Shown here piece after piece: positions 27,037 through 37,169 of a stretch of DNA of 64,000 nucleotides (the first letter of the stretch is position 1; every line of letters begins with the position of its first letter). The stretch lies in the NCBI GenBank assembly GCA_963707555.1, contig CAVPQM010000024.1, positions 124,001-188,000 of the forward strand, in the 5' to 3' direction. This DNA is from JAFAFN01 sp963707555. GTDB lineage: Bacteria; Actinomycetota; Acidimicrobiia; Acidimicrobiales; Microtrichaceae. The translations under genes were made by a program, and so were the position numbers. The notes under the pieces are model-generated. The model saw only the letters and a program-made list of their open reading frames with translations, did not search any database and had not been told where the DNA came from.

Positions 27037-28029
27037 TCAGCCGCGCTGGCGGACGTAGAGGTCCCAGAGCTCGTCGACCGCCGCGGTCGCCGGCACGCGG
27101 CCGTCGCGGACCGCTGCTTCGAGCTCGCCCAGGCGGGCGACCAGCCGCTCGTCCGCCCGCAGGTCGTCTCGCAACCGGTCGTCGAGCATCGACCACATCC
27201 AGCGGACCTGCTGTCCACGACGCCGATCCTCGAGCTCGCCCGATGCGCCGAGCTTGTCGCGGTGCACCTGGATCTGGTGCCAGAGCTCGCCCAGTCCGGA
27301 GCCTTCCAGGCCCGAGCAGAGCACGACCGGGGGCGACCAGTTCGGCGACGCCGGGCTCATCAGGTGCAGCGCGGCGCGGTAGTCGGCCGCCGCGAGCTCG
27401 GCCCTGGCACGGTTGTCGCCGTCGGCCTTGTTGATGGCGACCATGTCGGCGAGCTCGAGCACACCCTTCTTGATGCCCTGCAGATCGTCACCGGCACCCG
27501 CCAGCATGAGCACCAGGAAGAAGTCGACCATGTCCGCGACGACCGTCTCGGACTGTCCGACTCCGACGGTCTCGACCAGCACGACGTCGTAGCCGGCTGC
27601 CTCGCAGACGAGGATCGTCTCGCGGGTCGCGCGGGTCACGCCGCCGAGCGTCGCGCCTGCGGGCGAGGGGCGGATGAACGTGTGCGGATCGACGGCCAGG
27701 CGGGACATCCGGGTCTTGTCACCGAGGATCGAGCCGCCGGTGCGGGAGCTGGTCGGGTCGACGGCGAGCACCGCGACCCGGTGGCCGCGTGCGGTGAGGT
27801 CGATGCCCAACTGGTCGATGAACGTCGACTTGCCGACGCCCGGCACGCCGGTGATCCCCACCCGGTGGGCCCCACCGGTCGAGGGGAGCAGCGCGGCGAG
27901 CACCTGTTGAGCGAGGCGACGGTGCTCGCGGTTCGCGCTCTCGACCAGGGTGATGGTCCGGGCGAGGACAGCACGGTCACCGGCGCGGACTCCGTCCACG
28001 TAGTCGTCCACGGTGAGCCTGGTCGCCAT
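27037..28029 (-). CDS. meaB: Methylmalonyl-CoA mutase-associated GTPase MeaB
   Basis: 330-residue G3E-type GTPase that loads and protects adenosylcobalamin in methylmalonyl-CoA mutase. Seen: Walker A GVPGVGKSTFIDQLG, switch region VAVLAVDPTSSRTGGSIL, VLVETVGVGQSE, and guanine motif INKADGDN. The C-terminal dimerisation helices follow. The start ATG is 9 bases after TATGGT, consistent with a leaderless or near-leaderless mRNA. The mutase genes lie 2.4 kb away on the same strand with three tetR genes in between, an unusual interruption of the meaB/mutAB neighbourhood. Confidence 0.93.
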   Translation of the reverse strand: MATRLTVDDYVDGVRAGDRAVLARTITLVESANREHRRLAQQVLAALLPSTGGAHRVGITGVPGVGKSTFIDQLGIDLTARGHRVAVLAVDPTSSRTGGSILGDKTRMSRLAVDPHTFIRPSPAGATLGGVTRATRETILVCEAAGYDVVLVETVGVGQSETVVADMVDFFLVLMLAGAGDDLQGIKKGVLELADMVAINKADGDNRARAELAAADYRAALHLMSPASPNWSPPVVLCSGLEGSGLGELWHQIQVHRDKLGASGELEDRRRGQQVRWMWSMLDDRLRDDLRADERLVARLGELEAAVRDGRVPATAAVDELWDLYVRQRG

Positions 28030-28038
28030 CGGTGCCGC

Positions 28039-28044
28039 ACCATA
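28039..28044 (-). promoter_or_regulatory. -10 hexamer of meaB
   Basis: TATGGT ends 9 bases before the meaB ATG. Confidence 0.4.
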
Positions 28045-28119
28045 GTTCCGTCGCCCGCGAGCACCGGTGCGCCACGGCACCGCGGCGTCGGCAACCGGCC
28101 CGGTGCTGCACCCGCCGTG

Positions 28120-28160
28120 TGTCACCACGATCCGTAGCCCGGTGCTCGCCCGTGGTGACA
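28120..28160. promoter_or_regulatory. Perfect inverted repeat, candidate TetR operator
   Basis: TGTCACCACG and CGTGGTGACA are perfect 10-bp arms (28120-28129, 28151-28160) around 21 bases. The right arm abuts the TACCCT -10 at 28161, so a bound repressor would block transcription of the tetR genes; meaB starts on the other side. Confidence 0.6.
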
Positions 28161-28166
28161 TACCCT
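28161..28166 (+). promoter_or_regulatory. -10 hexamer of the uORF-tetR transcript
   Basis: TACCCT ends 8 bases before the GTG at 28175 and touches the right arm of the inverted repeat. Confidence 0.45.
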
Positions 28167-28174
28167 GTGGTGTC

Positions 28175-28249
28175 GTGAACGACCTGCGCGACCCAGCGCT
28201 CACTCGGACGTCCGCCAGCCGCCCGGCGCGCGGCGACGTCGCAACATGA
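28175..28249 (+). CDS. Leaderless 24-residue upstream ORF
   Basis: VNDLRDPALTRTSASRPARG followed by DVAT and stop. The GTG lies 8 bases after a -10 hexamer and the stop codon overlaps the tetR1 start (ATGA). There is no clear ribosome-binding site for tetR1, so translation of tetR1 probably depends on ribosomes finishing this ORF. Not recognised as a protein family; it may only serve translational coupling. Confidence 0.45.
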   Translation: MNDLRDPALTRTSASRPARGDVAT

Positions 28250-28965
28250 GTCGCCGCACGAAGGACGAGCGCCGGGACGACTACCTCGACATCGGGGCGG
28301 CCCTCGTCGCCGAGTCCTCACTGTCGGGTGACGCCGACGCCGGACTGGCACTCGCCCACGTGAAGCTGGCCGACGTCGCGGACCGCGCCGGCGTGACCAA
28401 GGGTGCGCTGTACCACATCTGGCCCTCGCAGGAAGCGTTCTGGCGTGACCTGCTGCAGCACCTCATCGACACGAACCGGCTCTTCGGCGCCCAGCAGCTC
28501 GCCGCCATCGGCACGGAGCTGAACAACGAGCCAGAGGCCGAACCGACGCTGCAGGTGTACGGCAACGCACTGTTCGACTCCCTCGCGACGGACCCGACGT
28601 TCTTCGCCCGCATCAGCCTGTTCTCGTACCTCCAGGACGACTCGGTGCGCACCAGCCTCGACGCCGACTTCCGCCAGAGCGTCGAGGTCGCCCTGCCGGT
28701 CCTCGAGAGCGCGGTCACGTCGATGGGCCGCAGATTCGCCGACGACGACGCTCGTTGGGCGTTGGCGGTGTCGTTGAGCGCGGTGCTCGAAGGTCTGAGC
28801 CTGCAGCGCCAGATCGACCCGGGCAGAACCCCCGACCTGCCGCTCGGCGAGGCGGGTGAGCGCTGGTCGCTGTTCGCCGCCGCAGCCGAGGCACTCCTGT
28901 TCGAGTACACCGAGGCGACGGACCCTGCCACCACGGCTGAAGCGTCCGCGACGGAGGTCGGCTGA
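28246..28965 (+). CDS. TetR-family regulator 1
   Basis: 239 residues. The N-terminal HTH is VKLADVADRAGVTKGALYHI followed by WPSQEAFWRDLLQHLID, preceded by RRDDYLDIGAALVAE. The C-terminal ligand domain is mostly helical and unlike that of the next gene, apart from TFFARISLFSYL versus AFFARFSFFVYA. It is coupled to the 24-residue ORF upstream and overlaps the start of the second tetR by one base (TGATG), so the two are co-translated. Likely represses this operon and possibly meaB/mutAB through the inverted repeat at 28120-28160. Ligand unknown; an acyl-CoA is one guess from context. Confidence 0.85.
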   Translation: MSRRTKDERRDDYLDIGAALVAESSLSGDADAGLALAHVKLADVADRAGVTKGALYHIWPSQEAFWRDLLQHLIDTNRLFGAQQLAAIGTELNNEPEAEPTLQVYGNALFDSLATDPTFFARISLFSYLQDDSVRTSLDADFRQSVEVALPVLESAVTSMGRRFADDDARWALAVSLSAVLEGLSLQRQIDPGRTPDLPLGEAGERWSLFAAAAEALLFEYTEATDPATTAEASATEVG

Positions 28966-29663
28966 TGCCCCGCCCCACCGCCGAGGACCGTCGTCGCGAC
29001 TACCTCGACATCGGCGCCGAGATCGTCATCAACTTCAACGCGGACGAGTCGCGGGCGGCGACCGTCGACGCGCTCGCGAACGTGAAGGTCGCGGACGTCG
29101 CGGACCGCGCCGGCGTCACCAAGGGCGCGGTGTACCACATCTGGCCGTCGCAGGAGGCCTACCGCAAGGACCTGCTCGCCCGGTTGCTCGAGCACAACCG
29201 TCAGGCCGGCATCCGCGACATGGTCGAGATCCTCGCCGACCAGGCGCTGCACGGCGGCGACCCGTCCACGATCCTCGAGCGACACGCTGACTACGTCTTC
29301 GATCGGCTCAAGGACGACCCGGCGTTCTTCGCCCGCTTCAGCTTCTTCGTCTACGCGGCCGATCCCGAGGTGAACGAACTGCTCGCCCGCGGCGACGACA
29401 ACCTGATCGAGGACTTCACGCCCTGGATCGAGCGCTACTTCGAGATCGTCGGCCGCCGCATCCGCGAGCCGTTCACGGTCGCACTGGTGCTCACGTCGGT
29501 GACCGCGCTGTTCCAGGGCCTCTGCCTGCGGTACCGGACCTCGCCGGATCTGGTGGACGGCACCGGCGAGGGCGGCGAGCGGTCGGGGCCGAGCATGTAC
29601 GCGACGGGGCTCAAGGCCCTGCTGGAGCACTTCAGCGAGCCGGTCCCCGACGACGGCTCCTGA
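28965..29663 (+). CDS. TetR-family regulator 2 (paralogue of regulator 1)
   Basis: 232 residues. The HTH VKVADVADRAGVTKGAVYHI plus WPSQEAYRKDLL is nearly identical to that of regulator 1, while the C-terminal domain has diverged. This indicates a tandem duplication that kept DNA specificity and changed the effector domain; heterodimers are possible. The ATG overlaps the previous stop by one base. Intact. Confidence 0.85.
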   Translation: MPRPTAEDRRRDYLDIGAEIVINFNADESRAATVDALANVKVADVADRAGVTKGAVYHIWPSQEAYRKDLLARLLEHNRQAGIRDMVEILADQALHGGDPSTILERHADYVFDRLKDDPAFFARFSFFVYAADPEVNELLARGDDNLIEDFTPWIERYFEIVGRRIREPFTVALVLTSVTALFQGLCLRYRTSPDLVDGTGEGGERSGPSMYATGLKALLEHFSEPVPDDGS

Positions 29664-29701
29664 TCGGCCCATACCGCGGGCCGGGACTGCTGCGCACGAC
29701 A

Positions 29702-29713
29702 AGGACGCGTCCT
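29702..29713. promoter_or_regulatory. 12-bp palindrome upstream of tetR3
   Basis: AGGACGCGTCCT, a perfect palindrome 14 bases before the TAGGAT -10. Candidate operator for the third TetR. Confidence 0.4.
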
Positions 29714-29726
29714 GCCCGTCGCATTG

Positions 29727-29732
29727 TAGGAT
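29727..29732 (+). promoter_or_regulatory. -10 hexamer, leaderless tetR3
   Basis: TAGGAT ends 8 bases before the GTG at 29741. Confidence 0.45.
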
Positions 29733-29740
29733 CCCTCGCC

Positions 29741-30394
29741 GTGAGCGATGACACGGTGAGTGATGGTCACATTGCGGAGAGCGACTCGACCCGTGAGCGG
29801 TTGATCGAGGTCACGATCCAGCTGCTCGACGAACGCGGCAACCACGCCCTCCGCCTGGCGGACGTGGCGCGGGAGGCCGGCGTGGCGGTGTCGACCATCT
29901 ACGCGCACTTCCGCGACCGGACCGACCTGGTCGCCGCCGCCCGGCTGGTGCAGTTCAAGGCACACGCGGATGTCGCCCTGGAGATGGTCGAGCACTCGCT
30001 CGCCGCGATGAGCACCAGCGGCGACCTCGCCTCGGCAGCGCTCTGGCCGACGCTGCGCTCCCCCGACGACGAGCAGAGCCGATCACGTCGCTGGGACCGC
30101 ATCGAGGCCATCGCGGACGCCCGCCACATCCCGGAGCTGTCGGCGCAACTCGAGGCGATGCAGTCGACGCTCACGGCGCGGGCGACCGAGCTCGCCCGTC
30201 GTGGGCAGGAGCTCGGCATGATCGACCCCGACCTCGACCCGGCGGCCATCGCGCTGCTGACCCAGGTGCTGCGCCTGGGACTCGCCCTGTGGGACCTGTC
30301 CGGCGACGCCCGGCCGTCGCTCGAGGCCTGGACCGGACTGCTCGATCGCATCGGCGGGATCATCCTCGTCGATCCCGCCGGCGCTCCGGCCTGA
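29741..30394 (+). CDS. TetR-family regulator 3
   Basis: 217 residues, a different TetR type from the two upstream. The HTH is LRLADVAREAGVAVSTIYAH with FRDRTDLVAAARLVQ, and the C-terminal domain (helical, ending IGGIILVDPAGAPA) shows no similarity to its neighbours. The GTG start is leaderless by the -10 position. The stop codon abuts the mutB stop (no gap; convergent genes), and a palindrome at 29702-29713 suggests autoregulation. Ligand and targets unknown. Confidence 0.83.
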   Translation: MSDDTVSDGHIAESDSTRERLIEVTIQLLDERGNHALRLADVAREAGVAVSTIYAHFRDRTDLVAAARLVQFKAHADVALEMVEHSLAAMSTSGDLASAALWPTLRSPDDEQSRSRRWDRIEAIADARHIPELSAQLEAMQSTLTARATELARRGQELGMIDPDLDPAAIALLTQVLRLGLALWDLSGDARPSLEAWTGLLDRIGGIILVDPAGAPA

Positions 30395-32593
<2,199 letters not shown>

Positions 32594-32645
32594 CGGGTTG
32601 CCTCCGTGGCGTTCCGGGTGGGGGCGGCGGGCGAGATCGGCGAGC

Positions 32646-34679
32646 TCATCGCGTGACCGTGCCGGTCGGGGTGCCGATGTGGTCGTGCGCTCGCTGGAGC
32701 ACGTCGAGCACGTCGACGCCGACGTGCACGAACTCGGTGACACCGGCGGCGAGCTCGCGCTCACGACGTTCACCGGGGTTGCCCGCCAGGTAGATGCTGG
32801 TCAGCCCGGCGGCCGCGAGTGCGCTCGCCACGGACTCGGCGCGCTCGGCGTACACCGCGTCCGAGGAGCAGATGCACACCAGGTGGGCGCCGTCGGCGAA
32901 GACGTCGGCGATCGCGTCGGCCGGGTCGTCGAAGCCGACCGTCGCGCCACGCTCGCTGGTGACGGCCTGGATGCCGCCGGCCTCGAAGAAGTTCTTGGCG
33001 AAGGTGGCCCGGGCGGTGTGCACCGCGACCGGGCCGAGGTTCACCAGGAAGACCTTGGGTCGCCCACCGGTCGCGGCCAGGTAGGAGTCGGAGCCGTCGC
33101 GCAGTCGTTCGAACTGCTGGGCCCAACGGACCCGGGGCAGCGGTTCGCATTCGGTCGGCGTGTCACCGGCGGCGCGGGCGGGAGCCGGTCCGGCGTTCGA
33201 GGTCGCCCGGGAACGCAGCACTCGTAGGTCGGGCTCGGTGCGGTCGAGCGGTGCCTCGGCGATGTCGGGGAACTCGCTCACTCCGGTGATCGGCTCACGA
33301 CGGGTGGCGACCCGGCGGAGCCGCTCGTCACGGACCTCGGCGATGCGGGCCGCGAGGCTGCCGTCGAGCAGCACGCCCGGCAGACCGCCCGAGGCCTCGA
33401 GCTCGCCGAAGAGCGACCACGCGGCGGTCGCGATCTCGTCGGTGAGCGACTCGACGTACCAGGAACCGCCCGTCGGGTCGACGACACGACCGAGGTTCGA
33501 TTCCTCCTGCAGGAGCAGCTGGGTGTTGCGCGCCATGCGCCGACCCAGTTCGACCGGCTCGCCGAGCTCGGCGTCGAAGGCCAGCGAGGTGACCGACGCG
33601 GCGCCGCCCAGCCCTGCGGCGAAGCTCGCCGCGGTGACCCGCAGCAGGTTCACCCACGGATCACGTCGGGTGAGCATCCGCTCGGCGGTGCGGACGTGCA
33701 GCACGGGTGGCTGCGCGGCGTCCGAGGCGCCGCAGGCGGCGGTCATCGCGGACCAGACCCGTCGGGCAGCACGGAGCTTGGCGATGCCGGTGAAGACGTC
33801 GGCGTCCGCCGACAGCGTGACCTCGATCTGGGCGCAGGCCTGGTCGGCGTCGAGACCGACCGTCGAGAGCGCCCGGAGGTACGCGGCGCCGGTGGCGAGC
33901 ATCACCGCGAGCTCCTGGACCTCGCTCGCTCCCGCCTCGACGTACGGCGTGGCGTCGACGCTGACGGTGCGGACGCCGGGATGGGTGCGTGACACCCGGG
34001 CGGCCAGCGACGACAGCTCGATCAGTGCCGGCTCGATGCCCTGGGGCAGGCGGCCGCTGGCGGCGAGCACACCGAGGGGATCGGCGCCGAAGCCGCCCCG
34101 CACGGCGGTGGGGTCGAGCTCGTGAGCCTCCCAGACCGCCATCAGCTGCTCGGCGGCACGGGCGAACTGGGCGCCGGGCTCCAGGTGGACCGGGGCCAGG
34201 TCGAGGAACACTCCGTCGAGCAGGGTCGCCAGGTCGTTCGTCGTGCCGAGCAGCACACCACCGACGCCGCCGAGCTCGGCGAACGCTGCGTCGTGCGGGG
34301 TCACGCCGGAGCGGAAGGCCTGGTCGAAGCGGATGGTCAGCTCCGTCGCGCCACGCTCGAGCTCGCGCAGGACCGTCTTGTTGGCGTCGGAGGGGTCCGG
34401 TGTGGTCACCAGCGTGCGGATGCCCCAGGCGCCGTCGGGGCGAGGCGCAGCCGACGCCCCCCGGGTGAACGGTGCGGCGCCGGGCAGTCCGGCCACGTCA
34501 CCGCCGTCGGGCGCGTCGGCTCGGGTGTAGAGCGGATGCACCGGCAGACCGGCCGGGGTGCTCGACTCCAGCTTCGATCGCGGGGCCCCCTTGAGCACCT
34601 TGTCGACGAGGGCGAGCCACTGCTCCTCGGTCGCCGGTGGGAAGTCCCCGGCGAGAGTGGATTCGGCCTCGGTCGTCAC
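32646..34679 (-). CDS. mutA: Methylmalonyl-CoA mutase small subunit
   Basis: 677 residues, homologous to the large subunit but lacking the DxHxxG histidine that coordinates cobalamin; the corresponding region reads AGNPGERRERELAAGVTEF. It is the structural subunit of the alpha-beta heterodimer. Seen: KVLKGAPRSKLESSTPAG, PVHPLYTRADAP and the barrel segment RNTQLLLQEESNLGRVVDP. I choose the GTG at 34679: GGAGGT lies six bases before it, whereas the ATG at 34685 directly abuts the same GGAGGT with no spacing. Intact. Confidence 0.9.
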   Translation of the reverse strand: MTTEAESTLAGDFPPATEEQWLALVDKVLKGAPRSKLESSTPAGLPVHPLYTRADAPDGGDVAGLPGAAPFTRGASAAPRPDGAWGIRTLVTTPDPSDANKTVLRELERGATELTIRFDQAFRSGVTPHDAAFAELGGVGGVLLGTTNDLATLLDGVFLDLAPVHLEPGAQFARAAEQLMAVWEAHELDPTAVRGGFGADPLGVLAASGRLPQGIEPALIELSSLAARVSRTHPGVRTVSVDATPYVEAGASEVQELAVMLATGAAYLRALSTVGLDADQACAQIEVTLSADADVFTGIAKLRAARRVWSAMTAACGASDAAQPPVLHVRTAERMLTRRDPWVNLLRVTAASFAAGLGGAASVTSLAFDAELGEPVELGRRMARNTQLLLQEESNLGRVVDPTGGSWYVESLTDEIATAAWSLFGELEASGGLPGVLLDGSLAARIAEVRDERLRRVATRREPITGVSEFPDIAEAPLDRTEPDLRVLRSRATSNAGPAPARAAGDTPTECEPLPRVRWAQQFERLRDGSDSYLAATGGRPKVFLVNLGPVAVHTARATFAKNFFEAGGIQAVTSERGATVGFDDPADAIADVFADGAHLVCICSSDAVYAERAESVASALAAAGLTSIYLAGNPGERRERELAAGVTEFVHVGVDVLDVLQRAHDHIGTPTGTVTR

Positions 34680-34799
34680 GCCCATACCTCCGCGGGGTCA
34701 GGCTCCAGTGGTCCTGGTGCCGCCGCGAGGTTACCGGAGCCCTCGGCGGTCATTGGAAGCCGTCCCCGGCAGTGGTTCCTCGCTGCGTCCGCAGCGGCC

Positions 34800-34805
34800 T
34801 ACGAT
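34800..34805 (+). promoter_or_regulatory. -10 hexamer, leaderless doxX
   Basis: TACGAT ends 8 bases before the doxX ATG, in the 128-base gap divergent to mutA. Confidence 0.45.
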
Positions 34806-34813
34806 CGCCGGCG

Positions 34814-35329
34814 ATGGACGCGACGCAGTTCGACCTGATCATGCTGGTGCTGAGGGTCGTCGCCGGCCCGACGATCTTCCTCCACGGCTACAACAAGATG
34901 TTCCGCGGTGGCCGGATCCCCGGGACGGCCGGTTGGTTCGACTCGATGGGCATGAAGCCCAACGGCAAGGTGCACGCCTACCTGGCGGCCGTCACCGAGA
35001 TGGGCTGCGGTCTCCTGATCCTGGTCGGCTTCCTCACCCCGTTCGCCGCTGCCGGCGTCATCGGCACGATGGTCGTCGCCGGCTGGACGGTGCACCGCCA
35101 CGCCTTCTTCATCGTGAAGGAGGGCTGGGAGATCGTCATGGTGATGGGCGTCCTGTTCTGGGCGATCGGCGCCCTCGGCGCCGGCGGGTGGTCGATCGAC
35201 GGCGCGCTCGACCTCACAGAGACCTTCAACGACAGCCTGCTCGGCGCGGCGATCGCCGCGGGGCTCGGCATCGGGGCCGGCGTGCTCACCCTGGCGGCCT
35301 GCTACCGGCCGCCGGCGAAGGACGCCTGA
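34814..35329 (+). CDS. DoxX family membrane protein
   Basis: 171 residues, four to five helices with the DoxX pattern: LIMLVLRVVAGPTIFLHGYN, then TEMGCGLLILVGFLTPFAAA and VMVMGVLFWAIGALGAGGWS. DoxX proteins are small quinone-linked or redox membrane proteins, some associated with thiosulfate or oxidative stress; function here is not known. Leaderless by the -10 position. It heads a run of plus-strand genes (PIG-L, thioesterase, EEP) with 37-base and 25-base gaps. Confidence 0.8.
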   Translation: MDATQFDLIMLVLRVVAGPTIFLHGYNKMFRGGRIPGTAGWFDSMGMKPNGKVHAYLAAVTEMGCGLLILVGFLTPFAAAGVIGTMVVAGWTVHRHAFFIVKEGWEIVMVMGVLFWAIGALGAGGWSIDGALDLTETFNDSLLGAAIAAGLGIGAGVLTLAACYRPPAKDA

Positions 35330-35366
35330 CCGTCGTCGACCCCCGTCGCGCGGTCAGACTGTCGCC

Positions 35367-36143
35367 ATGACCGCTGACCGCACCGCCGCGAACCCCTCCT
35401 CGACCGACCCCACCGGCCCGGCGCTCGAGGCCGTGCCCGAGGACTGGACCCGTGCGCTGGCCGTCGCCGCGCACCCCGACGACCTGGAGTACGGCGCTGC
35501 GTCGGCGATCGCCCGCTGGACCTCGCAGGGCAAGGACGTCACGTACCTGCTGGTCACCGACGGCGAGGCCGGGATCGATGGCATGTCACCCGCCGAGGCC
35601 GGCCCCCTGCGCCGCGGCGAGGAGATCGCCTCGGCGGCCGAGGTCGGCGTGCACACCGTCGACTTCCTCGGCCTGCCCGACGGACTCGTCGAGGCCGACC
35701 ACCACACCCGCCGCGCACTGGCCGCTGCGATCCGGCGACACCGGCCCGAGATCCTGATCTGCCCGAACTTCCGTGAGTCCTGGGGCATGCCCAGCTGGAA
35801 CCACGTCGATCACCGCCACGTCGGCGTCGCCCTGCTCGACGCGGCCCGTGACGCCGGCAACCGCTGGATCTTCACCGAACTGATCGGCGAGGGCCTCGAG
35901 CCGTGGGACGGCGTGCGCTTCGTGGCGTTCAGCGGTTCGCCCGAGGCCACCCACGCGGTCGACATCACCGACTTCCTCGACCGTGGCATCGCCTCGCTCG
36001 AACAGCACCGCGTCTACCTGGACGCGCTCCCCGAGGGGACGATGGGCACCGACCCGGAGGCCATGCTCCGCGGCTTCGGGGAGCAGACCGGTCCGCTGCT
36101 CGGGGTGGACCTGGCGGTCGGCTTCGAGGTCATCCCGGTCTGA
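35367..36143 (+). CDS. PIG-L family N-acetylglucosaminyl deacetylase
   Basis: 258 residues. Zinc site AVAAHPDDLEYGAASAIARW near the N-terminus and NHVDHRHVGVALLDAA further on, as in MshB/PIG-L LmbE-like hydrolases. These remove acetyl groups from GlcNAc conjugates in mycothiol, bacillithiol or glycolipid pathways. The acidic catalytic residue (LVTDGEAGIDG) is present. Which acetylated sugar is cleaved cannot be read. Intact. Confidence 0.87.
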   Translation: MTADRTAANPSSTDPTGPALEAVPEDWTRALAVAAHPDDLEYGAASAIARWTSQGKDVTYLLVTDGEAGIDGMSPAEAGPLRRGEEIASAAEVGVHTVDFLGLPDGLVEADHHTRRALAAAIRRHRPEILICPNFRESWGMPSWNHVDHRHVGVALLDAARDAGNRWIFTELIGEGLEPWDGVRFVAFSGSPEATHAVDITDFLDRGIASLEQHRVYLDALPEGTMGTDPEAMLRGFGEQTGPLLGVDLAVGFEVIPV

Positions 36144-36168
36144 GCGGGACACGACCGGAGCCTCCCCC

Positions 36169-37128
36169 ATGACCCACACTGATCCCATGACCGACCCGCA
36201 CCTCATCACCGACCCGGGCCTCGTCACCGACCCAGCCGTCCCGACGGACCCTGCCCTCCCGATGGACGCCGGCGACACGGGGTTCCTGGGCCTCGTCGCC
36301 GGTGACCGGCCCGGACGGTTCAGCTTCACGGTGCAGAACCACCTGGCACGCCAGGACGGCCGCCTCTACGGCGGCACGGCGATCGCCGTGTCGATCGCGG
36401 TCGCCGAGGCCGTCTCCGAGCGTTCCGCGCTGTGGGTGACGACGCAGTTCGTGTCGACGGCACCGGGCGGCGCCGAGGTCTCGGTGCTCGGAGAGGTGCT
36501 CGCCCCGGGGCGACGCACGAACCAGGTGCGCGTGACCGCGACCGATGCCGACGGTGCCGTCATGTTCGCCTCGTTGGGAGCGACCGGCCACCACCGCGAC
36601 ACCGGCGTGACCGGTTCGTTCGAGCACGCGCCGGAGGTCGCCTCCCCCGACGAGTCGGTCGACTCCGGAGGGCCGTTCGCCGCCATGCTGCGCAATGCGG
36701 GGGTGACCGACGTCCCCCAGATCCCGAGCGACCTCGGATTCGCGAGCGTCGTCGAGTTCCGGGAGCCATCGGTGCGCTCGCACCCCGACCCCGGCCCCGG
36801 ACGCATGTGCATGTGGTGCCGGCGCCGCGACCGGGTGCCGCTGACGCCCGCGATGCTGGCCTTCGTCGCAGACCTGGTGCCGCTGTCGGTCGCCCACGGT
36901 GCGGCGGTGGTCGCCGGCGGGGTCAGCCTGGACAACACCGTGCGCTTCGCGGCGGCCGAGCCGACCGAGTGGGTGCTGCTGGACCTGCGCGCGCACTCGG
37001 CGCACGGCGGCTACGGCCACGGAACCGCCCACCTGTGGAGCGAGTCGGGGCAGCTCCTCGCCACGGCGAGCCAGACCGCGACGATGTTCGAGTTCGACGT
37101 CTCGAGCTCGCCCTGGGAACGCGACTGA
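36169..37128 (+). CDS. Acyl-CoA thioesterase (double hot-dog)
   Basis: 319 residues. The hot-dog segments are FTVQNHLARQDGRLYGGTAI and, in the second domain, VSLDNTVRFAAAEPTEWVLL with GHGTAHLWSESGQLLATASQ, the TesB/4HBT pattern. The first about 35 residues are a low-complexity run with TDP five times (TDPHLITDP and TDPGLVTDP among them) not expected in the family, suggesting a flexible N-terminal tail or a mis-set start; the Met at about residue 33 would also give a complete domain. CoA thioesters are hydrolysed to free acids; the chain length is unknown. Confidence 0.8.
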   Translation: MTHTDPMTDPHLITDPGLVTDPAVPTDPALPMDAGDTGFLGLVAGDRPGRFSFTVQNHLARQDGRLYGGTAIAVSIAVAEAVSERSALWVTTQFVSTAPGGAEVSVLGEVLAPGRRTNQVRVTATDADGAVMFASLGATGHHRDTGVTGSFEHAPEVASPDESVDSGGPFAAMLRNAGVTDVPQIPSDLGFASVVEFREPSVRSHPDPGPGRMCMWCRRRDRVPLTPAMLAFVADLVPLSVAHGAAVVAGGVSLDNTVRFAAAEPTEWVLLDLRAHSAHGGYGHGTAHLWSESGQLLATASQTATMFEFDVSSSPWERD

Positions 37129-37156
37129 CGTCGACGCCGATCAGCGGGATCGGCAC

Positions 37157-37162
37157 TACCGT
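37157..37162 (+). promoter_or_regulatory. -10 hexamer, leaderless EEP gene
   Basis: TACCGT ends 7 bases before the ATG at 37170. Confidence 0.45.
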
Positions 37163-37169
37163 CCCGACG

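Noticed and set aside
34679..34687. ATG at 34685 as mutA start
   Set aside because: GGAGGT directly abuts this ATG with no spacing; the GTG six bases downstream is better placed.
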